NCBI RefSeq assembly: GCF_014851915.1
Contig: NZ_JACVAP010000002.1
Span: forward strand, 496,001-560,000
DNA: 64,000 nt
Direction: 5' to 3'
Source of the DNA: Xanthomonas sp. XNM01
GTDB lineage: Bacteria > Pseudomonadota > Gammaproteobacteria > Xanthomonadales > Xanthomonadaceae
This document shows positions 35,210-44,279 of this stretch, piece by piece. Every line of letters starts with the position of its first letter. Positions within the stretch are counted from its first letter, which is position 1. Below the pieces are notes generated by a model, which saw only the letters and a list, made by a program, of their open reading frames with translations, was not told the origin of the DNA and searched no databases. The position numbers and the translations under genes were made by a program.

Positions 35210-35895
35210 AGCTGGCGTGAAAATCTCAAAGAAAGTTGTGAAATGCGTTGTGAAGAAAGCCCGCGACCTGTCGCGTTTTCGACAATGCATCGGATTTTTC
35301 CGCGACACCTTCGCTATAGCGAATCGATGTGTGGGTGTGCCGGCCGTCGATATGCCGGCCGCGATTTCAAGGGGTTTTCTGAAGACGGCGACGACAGCCC
35401 GTGGTCGCGATCGAGCGCGCGATGACGCGCAGCTGCGTCCGTATCGCCACCGCATCGACGCGTGCGGCTCTCCTGCATCTCATTCGCGGCTGACGTCGAT
35501 TCCTGCCGCCGCGCATGCGACTGCCGTAGATGCATGCGCCGACGTGCCTCTCATTCGCAAAATGACGTGTCGCCGGGAGGGGAAGGTGCTTCCGTCTCGT
35601 CCGGAGGCTTGCGCGGGGCGGTGACATGCAACGCGTTGAGTGTGCGGACACCGATGCGTTGCGCCGCCGCCTGCCGGCGAAACGGGCAGGTCTTCGCGAG
35701 CCACGGCATTGCGCCGGCGGTGTGCGGCGCCTCTGCACCGTCCGGGTCGCCCGAAGCCGGCGTCGTGGTGCGCAGGGCGTTGCCCGGGCACGCCGCCGTG
35801 CGCCAGCAGCGAGACGGTGGCGCACGCCGCTCCGTGTCCGCAGCGCGCACGGCGCGTCGGGCCACAGCCCACCGGCTGCGCCATTCGAACCGTGC
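35210..35895. other. Intergenic region with AT-richer patch, no supported gene
   Basis: This 686-base stretch lies between the chemotaxis operon and the HD-GYP gene. Its first 130 bases are clearly richer in A and T than the surroundings. They contain two GTTGTGAA direct repeats 12 bases apart (35235, 35247) and a perfect 14-base palindrome TTCGCTATAGCGAA (35310-35323). Open frames exist (for example 35217-35624 plus) but show no domain, no ribosome-binding site and unusual composition. It is either a regulatory region or a decayed gene. Confidence 0.6.
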
Positions 35896-36501
35896 TCAGC
35901 GCTCGCGCAGCGCCCGGTCGCGCATCAGGCGCTCGAACTCCGCATACACCTGCGGATCGATCCTGCAGTGCTGCTCGTCGTGCAGGATGCGCATCGCTTC
36001 GTCGTGGCTGCGCTCGGGGCTGTACGGGCGCCGGGTGGTCATCGCGTCGTAGCTGTCGGCCACGCGCAGGATGCGTGCCGACAGCGGGATGCGTTCGCCG
36101 GCCAGGCCATCCGGATAGCCGCTGCCATCCATCGCCTCATGGTGATGACGGATGATCCGGCCGACCTCGGCCGCATGCCGGTGACGGCTGGCCAGGAAGA
36201 TCCGTTCGCCGATCTCCGAGTGCGCCTGCATCGCCACCCAGTCGTCGTCGTTGATCCTGCCCGGATGCAGCAGCACCTGGTCGGGTACGCCGATCTTGCC
36301 GACATCGTGGAAATGCGCACCCAGTTCGAGCTGCTCGAGCGCGTCGGCATCGAGGTCGAAGCGGCGGCCGAGCGCCACCGCGATGCGGCCGGTGCGGTCG
36401 CAGTGGCTGCGGGTATAGCTGTCGCGTACCTCGATCGCCAGCGCCAGGGTTTCCAGCGAGCAGGCGACATCGCCGAAGTCCGGCGCCTCGTCGAAGCTCA
36501 T
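35896..36501 (-). CDS. Stand-alone HD-GYP domain protein
   Basis: The 201-residue protein is only an HD-GYP domain: SLETLALAIEVRDSYTRSHCDRTGRIAVAL, AHFHDVGKIGVPDQVLLHPG (HD), HSEIGERIF, IRHHHEAMDGSGYPDGLAGERIPLSARILRVADSYDAMTTRRPY. The motifs of metal and substrate binding are all present, and the spacing is that of active enzymes such as RpfG. It would hydrolyse cyclic-di-GMP, but without a receiver or input domain its regulation must come from a partner. The gene lies downstream of mfd (67-base gap) in the same direction. The ATG at 36499-36501 has no strong ribosome-binding site. Confidence 0.9.
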   Translation of the reverse strand: MSFDEAPDFGDVACSLETLALAIEVRDSYTRSHCDRTGRIAVALGRRFDLDADALEQLELGAHFHDVGKIGVPDQVLLHPGRINDDDWVAMQAHSEIGERIFLASRHRHAAEVGRIIRHHHEAMDGSGYPDGLAGERIPLSARILRVADSYDAMTTRRPYSPERSHDEAMRILHDEQHCRIDPQVYAEFERLMRDRALRER

Positions 36502-36568
36502 GCGCGGTGACCGGACGGGGCAGGGTGCGCGCAGGGGCAGCCGGCGGCCCGGGCGTGGCGGGCGGCCA

Positions 36569-39500
36569 TCATCCGGGCCCCAGCGTGGTCAGCAGGGCGC
36601 GCGCCGCATTGAAGCGGTCGGCCGGCTCGGGCAGCGGGTGGCGGATGCGCAGCTTGTCCGGGCCATCCATCGCGTACAGCTTGGGCTGCTGCTGGATCAT
36701 CCGGATCACCGACATCGGGTCCACGCGCGGTTTTGCCTCGAACACGATGCGGCCGCCGTTCTCGCCCAGTTCCAGCTTGCGGATGCCCAGTCCGCTGGCC
36801 TGCAGTTTCAGTTCGGCGATCGCGAACAGATGCTTCACCGGATCCGGCAGCAGGCCGAAGCGGTCGATCATCTCCACCTGCAGCTCGCGCAGCGCATCGC
36901 TGTCGCGGGCGCTGGAAATGCGCTTGTACAGGGTCAGGCGGGTGTGCACGTCGGGCAGGTAGTCGTCCGGGATCAGCGACGGCACGTGCAGCTCGACCTC
37001 GGCGCCACGCGCTTCCTCGCCGGCGTCCAGGTCCGGCAGCTTGCCCTGGCGGATCGAGCGCACTGCGCGTTCCAGCAGCTCGGTGTACAGGCTGAAGCCG
37101 ACCTCGGCCATCTGTCCGCTCTGGTCCTCGCCCAGCAGCTCGCCGGCGCCGCGGATTTCCAGGTCGTGCGTGGCCAGGGTGAAGCCGGCGCCGAGCTCGT
37201 CCATCGAGGCGATCGCTTCCAGCCGCTTCTCCGCATCGGGCGTGATCGCGCGCCGGTCCGGCACGACCAGATACGCGTAGGCGCGGTGGTGCGAGCGGCC
37301 GACGCGGCCGCGCAGCTGGTGCAGCTGGGCCAGGCCGAAGCGGTCGGCGCGGTTGATGACGATGGTGTTGGCGTTGGGGATGTCGATGCCCGATTCGATG
37401 ATCGTGGTCGACAGCAGCACGTTGAAGCGCTGCTTCTGGAAATCCAGCATGACCCGTTCCAGCTCGCGCTCGGGCATCTGCCCGTGGGCGACGCCGATGC
37501 GCGCCTCCGGCACCAGCTCCTGCAGCTGGCGCTGCATGCGGCCGATGCTCTCGACGTCGTTGTGCAGGAAGTACAGCTGGCCGCCGCGTGCCAGTTCGCG
37601 CTGGAAGGCCTCGCGCAGCTGCGCGTCGTCCCAGGGCACGACGAAGGTCTGCACCGCCAGCCGGTTCGGCGGCGGGGTCGCGATGATCGACAGGTCGCGC
37701 AGCCCGGCCATCGCCATGTTCAGCGTGCGCGGGATCGGGGTCGCGGTCAGGGTCAACAGGTGCACGTTCGCGCGCAGCGCCTTCAGCGCCTCCTTCTGGC
37801 GCACGCCGAAGCGCTGTTCCTCGTCGACGATGACCAGACCCAGGTCCTTGAACTTCACGTCCGGTTGCAGCAGGCGGTGGGTGCCGACGATCACGTCGAT
37901 TTCGCCACGCGTCACCTTCTCCAGCTCGGCCTCGATTTCCTTCTTGGTCTTGAAGCGCGACAGCACCTCGACCTTCAGCGGCCAGTCGGCGAAGCGGTCG
38001 CGGAAGTTGCGGTAGTGCTGCTCGGCCAGCAGCGTAGTCGGCACCAGCACGGCCACCTGGCGGCCACCGCTGGCCGCGGCGAACGCGGCGCGCACCGCGA
38101 CCTCGGTCTTGCCGAAGCCGACGTCGCCGCAGACCACGCGGTCCATCGGCTGGCTGGACTGCAGGTCGCGCAGCACCGCCTCGATGGCGCTGTGCTGGTC
38201 GGGCGTCTCCTCGAACGGGAAACCGGCCGCGAACGGTTCGTACATCGAACGGTCCACGTCCAGCGCCAGGCCGGCGCGCGCCTGCCGGCGGGCCTGGATC
38301 TCCAGCAGTTCGGCGGCGACGTCGCGGACCTTCTCCTGCGCCTTGCGCTTGGCCTTGCTCCACTGCTCGCCACCGAGCGAATGCAGCGGCGCAGTCTCGG
38401 GCGATGCGCCGGAGTAGCGGCTGACCAGGTGCAGCTGCGACACCGGCACGTACAGGCGGTCGCCCTTGGCGTACTCGATGTCGAGGAACTCGCCGGGCAT
38501 GCCGCCGATGTCCATCGCGATCAGACCACGGTAGCGGCCGACGCCATGGTCCTCGTGCACGATCGGCGCGCCTTCCGACAGCTCGCCGAGGTCGCGGATG
38601 ATCGCCTCGGGCTCGCGCCCGGCGCGGCGGCTGCGCCGCGGCTGGGTCGCGCGCTCGGGGAACAGCTGGCGCTCGGTCAGCACCGCCAGCGGCGGCGCGT
38701 CCAGTGCGAAACCGTCTTCCAGCGGGGCCACCGCGATCGCCAGGCGCGCATCGCCGGCGAAGAACGCCGGCGCATCGGCCAGCACCTGCGGCTGGATCCC
38801 GGCCGGCGCCAGCACCTCGATCAGCGCCTCGCGGCGGCCGGGCGAATCGGCGGCGATCAGGACCCGGCCCGGATAGCTGCCGAGAAAGGTCTTCAGCGCC
38901 TCGCCCGGCGCGTGGTCGCGCACCGCCAGCGGCAGGCTCGGCGCCGGCTGGTCGCCGAGCGCGGCCGCGTCCTCGCGGCGGGCGTGTTCCGGCCCGCACA
39001 GCTCCACGCGCGCGCCCTGGTTGAGCCGCTCGCGCAGCGCATCCGGCGACAGGTACAGCGCCTCCGGTGCCAGTACGGGGCGTTCGACGTCGTGGCGGCG
39101 CTGCTCGTGGCGGCTGCGAGTCTGTTCCCAGAACGCATCGGCCGCGGCATTGGCGCCGTCGGCCAGCACCGGCAGAGCGGTAGCGCCCAGGTAGTCGAAC
39201 AGGGTGGCGGTGCTCGGTTCGTCGCGCCCGGCGCGCTGCGGCTGCTCGAAGAACAGCGGCAGGTAGTACTCGATGCCGGCCGGGGCGATGCCGGCCTTCA
39301 GGTCCTGGTACAGCGCGCTGCGGCGGGTGTCGACGTCGAAGCGGTCGCGCAGCAGTTCCAGCACGCGGCCGATGCTGGCCTCGTCCATCGGCAGCTCGCG
39401 GCCGGGCAGCATGTGCACCGCGTCGATCCGCTCCAGCGAGCGCTGCGACTCGGGGTCGAACTGGCGGATCGTGTCGATCTCGTCGTCCAGCATCTCCACC

Positions 39501-40066
39501 CGCAGCGGCGCCTCGGCGCCCATCGGGTAGACGTCGAGCAGGCCGCCGCGGACGGCGAAGTCGCCCGGGTCCAGCACCTGCGGCACGTTGCGGTAGCCGG
39601 CCGATTCCAGCCGCCGTTTCTCGGCGTCCAGGTCCAGGCGCTGGCCGGTCTTCAGGTCGAAACTGCCGCCGGCGATGTAGCGCAGCGGCGGCAGCCGCTG
39701 CATCAGCGTCTGCACCGGCACCACGACCAGGCCGCGCGTGAGCGTCGGCAGCCGCTGCAGCGCCGACAGGCGCTGGCTGATGATGTCCGGATGCGGGCTG
39801 AACTGGTCGTAGGGCAGGGTTTCCCAGTCCGGGAACGGCACCACCGGCAGCGATGGATCCTGGCCCAGCAGGGTCAGCAGGTCGGCTTCGAGCTGGTGCG
39901 CGCCCTGGTTGTCGCGGGCGACGACCAGCAGTGGCCCGTCGTGCGCACGGGCGGCGGCAGCGAGGTGCCAGGCCAGCGCGGACGGTGAGGTGGGTGTACG
40001 CCACCAGGCGCGGGACTGGCCGCGCCGCGGCAGCGGCGGAATGAGGAGGGAGTTGGGCGACGGCAT
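36569..40066 (-). CDS. mfd: Transcription-repair coupling factor Mfd
   Basis: The 1165-residue protein follows Mfd from end to end: the UvrB-like N-terminal part (PFPDWETLPYDQFSPHPDIISQRL, RYIAGGSFDLKTGQRLD), the RNA-polymerase interaction domain (IVHEDHGVGRYRGLIAMDI, EYAKGDRLYVPVSQLHLVSRYSG), the RecG-like translocase with Walker A GDVGFGKTEVAVRAAF, VIVDEEQRFGVRQKE (DEEQ box), TATPIPRTLNMAMAGLRDLSII and QLHQLRGRVGRS, and the C-terminal TRCF domain. It pushes stalled RNA polymerase off DNA and recruits UvrA. The start at ATG 40064-40066 fits the family. No ribosome-binding site precedes it, and a -10-like TACAAT lies 10 bases upstream, so the mRNA may be leaderless. Confidence 0.96.
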   Translation of the reverse strand: MPSPNSLLIPPLPRRGQSRAWWRTPTSPSALAWHLAAAARAHDGPLLVVARDNQGAHQLEADLLTLLGQDPSLPVVPFPDWETLPYDQFSPHPDIISQRLSALQRLPTLTRGLVVVPVQTLMQRLPPLRYIAGGSFDLKTGQRLDLDAEKRRLESAGYRNVPQVLDPGDFAVRGGLLDVYPMGAEAPLRVEMLDDEIDTIRQFDPESQRSLERIDAVHMLPGRELPMDEASIGRVLELLRDRFDVDTRRSALYQDLKAGIAPAGIEYYLPLFFEQPQRAGRDEPSTATLFDYLGATALPVLADGANAAADAFWEQTRSRHEQRRHDVERPVLAPEALYLSPDALRERLNQGARVELCGPEHARREDAAALGDQPAPSLPLAVRDHAPGEALKTFLGSYPGRVLIAADSPGRREALIEVLAPAGIQPQVLADAPAFFAGDARLAIAVAPLEDGFALDAPPLAVLTERQLFPERATQPRRSRRAGREPEAIIRDLGELSEGAPIVHEDHGVGRYRGLIAMDIGGMPGEFLDIEYAKGDRLYVPVSQLHLVSRYSGASPETAPLHSLGGEQWSKAKRKAQEKVRDVAAELLEIQARRQARAGLALDVDRSMYEPFAAGFPFEETPDQHSAIEAVLRDLQSSQPMDRVVCGDVGFGKTEVAVRAAFAAASGGRQVAVLVPTTLLAEQHYRNFRDRFADWPLKVEVLSRFKTKKEIEAELEKVTRGEIDVIVGTHRLLQPDVKFKDLGLVIVDEEQRFGVRQKEALKALRANVHLLTLTATPIPRTLNMAMAGLRDLSIIATPPPNRLAVQTFVVPWDDAQLREAFQRELARGGQLYFLHNDVESIGRMQRQLQELVPEARIGVAHGQMPERELERVMLDFQKQRFNVLLSTTIIESGIDIPNANTIVINRADRFGLAQLHQLRGRVGRSHHRAYAYLVVPDRRAITPDAEKRLEAIASMDELGAGFTLATHDLEIRGAGELLGEDQSGQMAEVGFSLYTELLERAVRSIRQGKLPDLDAGEEARGAEVELHVPSLIPDDYLPDVHTRLTLYKRISSARDSDALRELQVEMIDRFGLLPDPVKHLFAIAELKLQASGLGIRKLELGENGGRIVFEAKPRVDPMSVIRMIQQQPKLYAMDGPDKLRIRHPLPEPADRFNAARALLTTLGPG

Positions 40067-40075
40067 TGACCGACT

Positions 40076-40081
40076 ATTGTA
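40076..40081 (-). promoter_or_regulatory. -10-like TACAAT directly before mfd
   Basis: On the minus strand TACAAT ends 9 bases before the mfd ATG (40066). Transcription normally starts about 7 bases after the -10 box, that is within a few bases of the ATG. No Shine-Dalgarno sequence fits between. Together this suggests a leaderless mfd transcript. Confidence 0.45.
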
Positions 40082-40140
40082 GGTGCAGCGCCGTCAGCGG
40101 GCGATGCACGCCGGTCGCCATCCTGCCGAAGGGCGAGGGC

Positions 40141-40686
40141 TCACTCCTCGCCGAGGTCGAGCACCAGCCGGACGAAGCCCTCCGCCGGGCGGCCCTGCGC
40201 ATCGGGTCGGAAGCCCATCGATTCGGCCAGTTCCAGCATCGGACGGTTGCGTGCCGGGGTGTCGCCGTACAGCCGGTCCAGGTAGCGGCCGCGCGACCAC
40301 TTGACCAGCTTCTGCAGCAGATGGCGGCCCAAGCCCAGGCCGACGATGAAGCCGCTGAGCAGGATCGTGTACTCGGCGTCGCGCGTGCCCGGCACGACCC
40401 GTGCGCGGGCCAGGCCGGCGATCAGCGCTTCACCCGGCGGCAGCGGCTCGGTGCCGACCAGGATCAGTTCGTTCTTCGGATCGGGCCGGGCCAGGCGTCG
40501 GGCACCGGCCTCGTCGAGACCGCCGTCCGCGGCGCCGAAGCGGCTGCGCAGCTCGACCGGATCGAACAGGTCGAACACGCCGAGCAGCGGTTCGGCGTCC
40601 TCGGGCCGGATCGGGCGGATCAGGATCGGCCGCCGGTTGGGCAGGACGAACTCTTCGTGCCAGGGAGGGAGCCGGTTGCGGGGCAT
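40141..40686 (-). CDS. GNAT-family acetyltransferase
   Basis: Starting at ATG 40684-40686 (MPRNRLPPWHEEFVLPNRR), the 181-residue protein reads ILIRPIRPEDAEPLLGVFDLFDPVELRSRF, then AGLARARVVPGTRDAEYTILLSGFIVGLGLGRHLLQKLVKWSR with the acetyl-CoA binding loop GLGLGRHL, and the terminal DTPARNRPMLELAESMGFR. The pattern is like the acetyltransferase domain of protein lysine acetyltransferases (Pat type). The substrate is unknown. It lies downstream of rlmJ (63-base gap), same strand. Confidence 0.8.
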   Translation of the reverse strand: MPRNRLPPWHEEFVLPNRRPILIRPIRPEDAEPLLGVFDLFDPVELRSRFGAADGGLDEAGARRLARPDPKNELILVGTEPLPPGEALIAGLARARVVPGTRDAEYTILLSGFIVGLGLGRHLLQKLVKWSRGRYLDRLYGDTPARNRPMLELAESMGFRPDAQGRPAEGFVRLVLDLGEE

Positions 40687-40749
40687 GTCCCGGATGTTCC
40701 CATGTTTTGGCAACGACGTGCACTGCGCGCGCGTCGCCACGCGCGGCGG

Positions 40750-41616
40750 TCAGGCCTGGCCCTCGCGGTGCAGCCACTCCAGCCGGGTGCCGGCGCCGGC
40801 ATCCTCGCCCAGCGCACGCTCCAGGACCGGCAGTGCATCGGCCAGCTGCTGATCCAGTTTCCACGGCGGGTTGAGCACGGCCATGCCGCTGCCGTTCAGG
40901 CGCAGCGGCGAGTCGTCGGGCCGCACCAGCAGTTCGGCCAGCAGCAGGCCGCGCGCGGGCAGCGCGGCCAGGTCGCGGAAGAACGGCCGCAGCGTGCGCC
41001 GCTGCTTGATCGGGTACCAGATCGCCACCGCCGCCTGTGGCCAGCGCGCCAGGCATTCGGCCACCGCCTCGACGATGCGCGGATACTCGGCGTCCTGCGC
41101 TTCGTAGGGCGGGTCGATCAGCAGCAGGCCGCGCGCGTAGCGCACGCCGTCCGCCCGCGGCGGCAGCAGCGCCCGGATCGCGCCGTAGCCGTCACGCGCA
41201 TGTACCGCGACGCGGCGGTCGCCGGCGAACAGCGACTTCAGCGCCTCGGCTTCCTCGGGCTGCAGCTCGCAGGCGGCCAGGCGATCCTGGCTGCGCATGG
41301 CCTGTGCGGTCAGCAGTGGCGAGCCGGGATAGGCGATCAGGGTGTCGACCGGATTGGCCGCGGCCACGGCCTGCAGGTAGCGGACGATGGCTGCCGGCGG
41401 TGTCTGCAGGCCGGCCAGGCGCAGCACCCCGCTGGCGGCCTCGGCGGTCTTGCCGGCGGCCTCGGACTGCAGCAGGTAGCGGCCGCGGCCGGCGTGGGTG
41501 TCGAGCACGAAGAACGGGGCGTCCTTCTGCTGCAGCAGATCGAGCATCGCCAGCAGCGTCACGTGCTTGAGCACGTCCGCATGATTGCCGGCATGGAAGG
41601 CGTGGCGGTAATTCAT
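40750..41616 (-). CDS. rlmJ: 23S rRNA (adenine-2030-N6)-methyltransferase RlmJ
   Basis: The 288-residue protein starts MNYRHAFHAGNHADVLKHVTLL, the RlmJ signature. It continues with FFVLDTHAGRGRYLL (SAM binding), CELQPEEAEAL, RGLLLIDPPYEAQDEY-like text (the catalytic DPPY motif) and NPPWKLDQQLADALP at the C-terminal side. It methylates A2030 of 23S rRNA. The start at ATG 41614-41616 is the family start. It is the upstream gene of a small group with the GNAT gene. Confidence 0.94.
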   Translation of the reverse strand: MNYRHAFHAGNHADVLKHVTLLAMLDLLQQKDAPFFVLDTHAGRGRYLLQSEAAGKTAEAASGVLRLAGLQTPPAAIVRYLQAVAAANPVDTLIAYPGSPLLTAQAMRSQDRLAACELQPEEAEALKSLFAGDRRVAVHARDGYGAIRALLPPRADGVRYARGLLLIDPPYEAQDAEYPRIVEAVAECLARWPQAAVAIWYPIKQRRTLRPFFRDLAALPARGLLLAELLVRPDDSPLRLNGSGMAVLNPPWKLDQQLADALPVLERALGEDAGAGTRLEWLHREGQA

Positions 41617-41664
41617 CCGCGCAGTGTAGGGATGCGGCCGTGACGCGGGTAGCGCCCGCGCCGT

Positions 41665-42345
41665 TCAGCCGAGCAGGGCGCGGGCGGCGCTGTCGAAGCG
41701 GTCCAGCGCGATCGCCGAGTCGGGGCTGCGCCGCAGCGACTCCACCGCCTCGGCCAGGCGCGAGGCGCCGACCAGGCCGCAGCTGGCCTGCAGGCGGTGC
41801 AGGCGCGCGCGCAGGCGTTCGTTGTCGCCGGCACGCGCGCTGGACAGCACGTCGGCGCGCGCCCCGGGCAGCTCATCCAGGAACAGGCCGCGCAGCGCCT
41901 GCACGTTGGCCATGTTGTGGTTCATCGCGCTGGCGGCTGCGGCGTTGTCCCAGTCGGGCCTGTCGCTGGTCAGCGCGCTGCGCACCGCGGAGGTCAGCGC
42001 CACGGCCTGGATCGGCTTGACCAGCAGGTCGCGGAACCCGGCCGCGAGCAGGGGCTGGCGCAGGGCAGGATCGGCATCGGCGGTATGGGCTAGCGCGGGG
42101 ACCTGCGGCCGCTGGCGGCGCAGCCGTGCGAGCAGCTCCTGGCCCTGGCCGTCGGGCAGGGACAGGTCGATCAGCCACAGGTCGTAATCGGCGCGCTCGA
42201 TGGCGGCCAGCGCGCCGGCCTGCGAGGCGACCACGTCGACCTGGGCGGGCAGCGATTCGAGGACCGCGCGGAAATACGTCTGGCTGATCGCATCGTCCTC
42301 GACCAGCAGCAGGCGTGGCATGCGGAGCGGATGTTGTTGTCCCAT
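41665..42345 (-). CDS. Receiver-Hpt two-component protein
   Basis: The start chosen is ATG 42343-42345 (MGQQHPLRMPRLLLVEDD), which has GGGAG 8 bases upstream; MPRLLLVEDD (42321) is an alternative. The 226-residue product has a receiver domain with VEDDAISQ, the phospho-acceptor Asp60 in LWLIDLSLPDG, and LVKPIQ, followed from about 135 by an Hpt domain with the phospho-acceptor His183 in RLHRLQASCG. No DNA-binding part is present. It is therefore a phosphorelay protein, accepting phosphate on one domain and passing it on from the other. The kinase is unknown and not next to it. It is divergent from rlmD. Confidence 0.84.
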   Translation of the reverse strand: MGQQHPLRMPRLLLVEDDAISQTYFRAVLESLPAQVDVVASQAGALAAIERADYDLWLIDLSLPDGQGQELLARLRRQRPQVPALAHTADADPALRQPLLAAGFRDLLVKPIQAVALTSAVRSALTSDRPDWDNAAAASAMNHNMANVQALRGLFLDELPGARADVLSSARAGDNERLRARLHRLQASCGLVGASRLAEAVESLRRSPDSAIALDRFDSAARALLG

Positions 42346-42440
42346 CTGGCTGACTCCCTGTCGGCTCAGGCGCATCTTACCGCCGGGCCCTGCACGCGCA
42401 AGCGACCTGGATTCCGGTTTCGTCGTCGCGATCTGAGACA

Positions 42441-43787
42441 ATGGCCGGCCCTTTGCCCCGCAGCCTGCGCCACGTGGCCCGACTCGACCGTACTCCGTTC
42501 CAGCTCCAGATCCTCGACCTCAGCCACGATGGCCGTGGCGTCGCCCGCCGCGACGACGGCAAGGCCGTGTTCGTCTCCGGCGCCCTGCCGGGTGAAACCG
42601 TGATGGTCGAACAGACCGCGCGCAGCCGCAGTTTCGACGAGGCCCGCACCCTGGAGGTGCTGCAGGCCTCGCCGGACCGGGTCGCGCCACGCTGCCCGCA
42701 TTTCGGTACCTGCGCCGGCTGCGTGCTGCAGCACCTGGCCGAGGACAAGCAGATCCTGGCCAAGCAGCGCGTGTTGCTGGACAACCTGGAGCGGATCGGC
42801 AAGGTCGCGCCGGGCACGGTGCTGCCGCCGCTGACCGACGCCAGCTGGGGGTATCGGCGCAAGGGCCGGTTCTCGGTGCGCCGGGTCAACAAGAAGGACA
42901 AGACCCTGGTCGGCTTCCGCGAGCTGGACCCGCGCTTCGTCGCCGACCTGCAGGTCTGCCATACGGTGATCCCGGAGATCGGCCTGAAGGTCGCCGCGCT
43001 GTCGGCGCTGGTCGACGGGCTGGCCGCGCGCGAGAGCATTCCGCAGATCGAATTCATCGCCGGCGACGATGCCATCGCGCTGACCGTGCGCCATCTGGTG
43101 CCGCTGTCGGATGACGACAAGGCCGCGCTGGCCGCGTTCGGGCGCGAGCATGGCTTCGCGATCTTCCTGCAGCCCAAGGGCATCGACACGGTGCATCCGC
43201 TGGAGGGACAGGCGCCGTCGCTGGCATTCCGGCTGCCGGCCTGGGACGTGGAACTGGCGTTCCAGCCGCTGGATTTCATCCAGGTCAATGCGCGCCTGAA
43301 CGACAGGATGATCGCGCGGGCGCTGGAGATGCTCGGCGCCGGCCCGGACGAGCGCGTGCTCGACCTGTTCTGCGGGCTGGGCAACTTCACCCTGCCGCTG
43401 GCCCGGCAGGTGCGCGAGGTGGTCGGCGTGGAAGGCGATGCCGGCCTGGTCGCCCGCGCCCGCGCCAATGCCGAGCGCAACGGCCTGACCAACGCCCAGT
43501 TCTTCAGCGCCGACCTGACCCAGGACCAGCGCGGCACCCCATGGATGCGCCAGGGCTTCGACAAGCTGCTGCTGGACCCGCCGCGCTCGGGCGCCGACCA
43601 GGTGCTGCGCCAGTTGCCGCTGAACGCGATCAACCGGATCGTCTACGTCAGCTGCCACCCGGGCTCGCTGGCCCGCGACGCCGGCTACCTGGTCAACGAG
43701 CGCGGCTTCAAGCTGGTCTCGGCCGGCGTGATGGACATGTTCCCGCACACCGCGCACGTCGAGAGCATCGCGCTGTTCGAGCGCTGA
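42441..43787 (+). CDS. rlmD: 23S rRNA (uracil-1939-C5)-methyltransferase RlmD
   Basis: The 448-residue protein has an N-terminal TRAM domain (LQILDLSHDGRGVARRDDGKAVFVSGALPGE), the cysteines of an Fe-S cluster (CPHFGTCAGC, plus a distal Cys in LQVCHTV), GYRRKGRFSVRRV, and the methyltransferase core with LDLFCGLGNFTLPLA, LLLDPPRSGAD and IVYVSCHPGSLARDAGYL with the catalytic Cys. It methylates U1939 of 23S rRNA. The ATG at 42441 lies immediately after a GACAAT-like element, so the GTG at 42474 (ARLDRTPFQ) is a likely true start; both give the full known domain set. Confidence 0.94.
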   Translation: MAGPLPRSLRHVARLDRTPFQLQILDLSHDGRGVARRDDGKAVFVSGALPGETVMVEQTARSRSFDEARTLEVLQASPDRVAPRCPHFGTCAGCVLQHLAEDKQILAKQRVLLDNLERIGKVAPGTVLPPLTDASWGYRRKGRFSVRRVNKKDKTLVGFRELDPRFVADLQVCHTVIPEIGLKVAALSALVDGLAARESIPQIEFIAGDDAIALTVRHLVPLSDDDKAALAAFGREHGFAIFLQPKGIDTVHPLEGQAPSLAFRLPAWDVELAFQPLDFIQVNARLNDRMIARALEMLGAGPDERVLDLFCGLGNFTLPLARQVREVVGVEGDAGLVARARANAERNGLTNAQFFSADLTQDQRGTPWMRQGFDKLLLDPPRSGADQVLRQLPLNAINRIVYVSCHPGSLARDAGYLVNERGFKLVSAGVMDMFPHTAHVESIALFER

Positions 43788-44257
43788 GCTGGCCGGCGGA
43801 CCGACGCCCGGTCGACGGGCGTGAAGGTCCTGCCGCCATCGGGAGGACGGGCTGGTGCCGTCGCGACGCATGGTCGCTGCGGCACGATGCTCCGCGCTGG
43901 CGGTCGCCCGCAGCAGGCCCGCTGCGGATGCCGGGCGCTGTCCCGGCGTCGACACCGTCGCCAGGGCCGATGCGGAGCTGCAACCGGCCTGCATCGGTGC
44001 AGGGAGGGGTGGCGCAGGTCGGCCGGGGCCCAGGCGTGACCCCTGATCGCGCGATGGCCTCTACCAGCGACTGTGGCGTGCGAGTCGCTCGGCCGCGGTT
44101 CACCTGGTCTGGTGGCCGGGTGGGCCATGGCCTGCCGTCTGTGCGGCCGCGCTGCCACCGGCCTGGCATCCGTGCGCGCTGACTGCGGGTGCCGGTACGG
44201 CACGACAGGCGGGATCCCCCTCAGCGGGCCAGGGCCCACGCTGCAGGCATCAAGGAA
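43788..44257. other. Intergenic region, no supported gene
   Basis: About 470 bases between rlmD and the end of epmB hold no convincing gene. One short perfect hairpin is visible (CCTGCA-TCGG-TGCAGG, 43988-44003). Open frames on both strands are fragments with Arg/Ala/Pro-rich, domain-free translations, as expected by chance in DNA this rich in G and C. Confidence 0.55.
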
Positions 44258-44260
44258 GAA

Positions 44261-44279
44261 CGCCCGATCAGAGCGGGCG
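44261..44279 (-). terminator. Hairpin across the epmB stop codon
   Basis: CGCCCG (44261-44266) and CGGGCG (44274-44279) pair around a 7-base loop that contains the epmB stop. On the minus strand a T-rich stretch (TTCTTCCTT) follows. It is a compact terminator that overlaps the end of the coding sequence. Confidence 0.6.

Noticed and set aside
35217-35624. 135-codon plus-strand frame beginning MKISKKVVKCVVKKARDL
   Set aside because: Its first 40 codons look protein-like, but there is no ribosome-binding site, no domain, and the rest is typical random Arg/Ala/Pro translation.
36500-39988. Plus-strand open frame of 1162 codons opposite mfd
   Set aside because: The minus strand encodes full-length Mfd with all motifs; the antisense frame has no recognisable domain.
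43988-44003. Perfect 6-bp hairpin with TCGG loop in the rlmD-epmB gap, considered as a small RNA terminator
   Set aside because: No T-run and no promoter near it; short perfect hairpins are common by chance in this composition.
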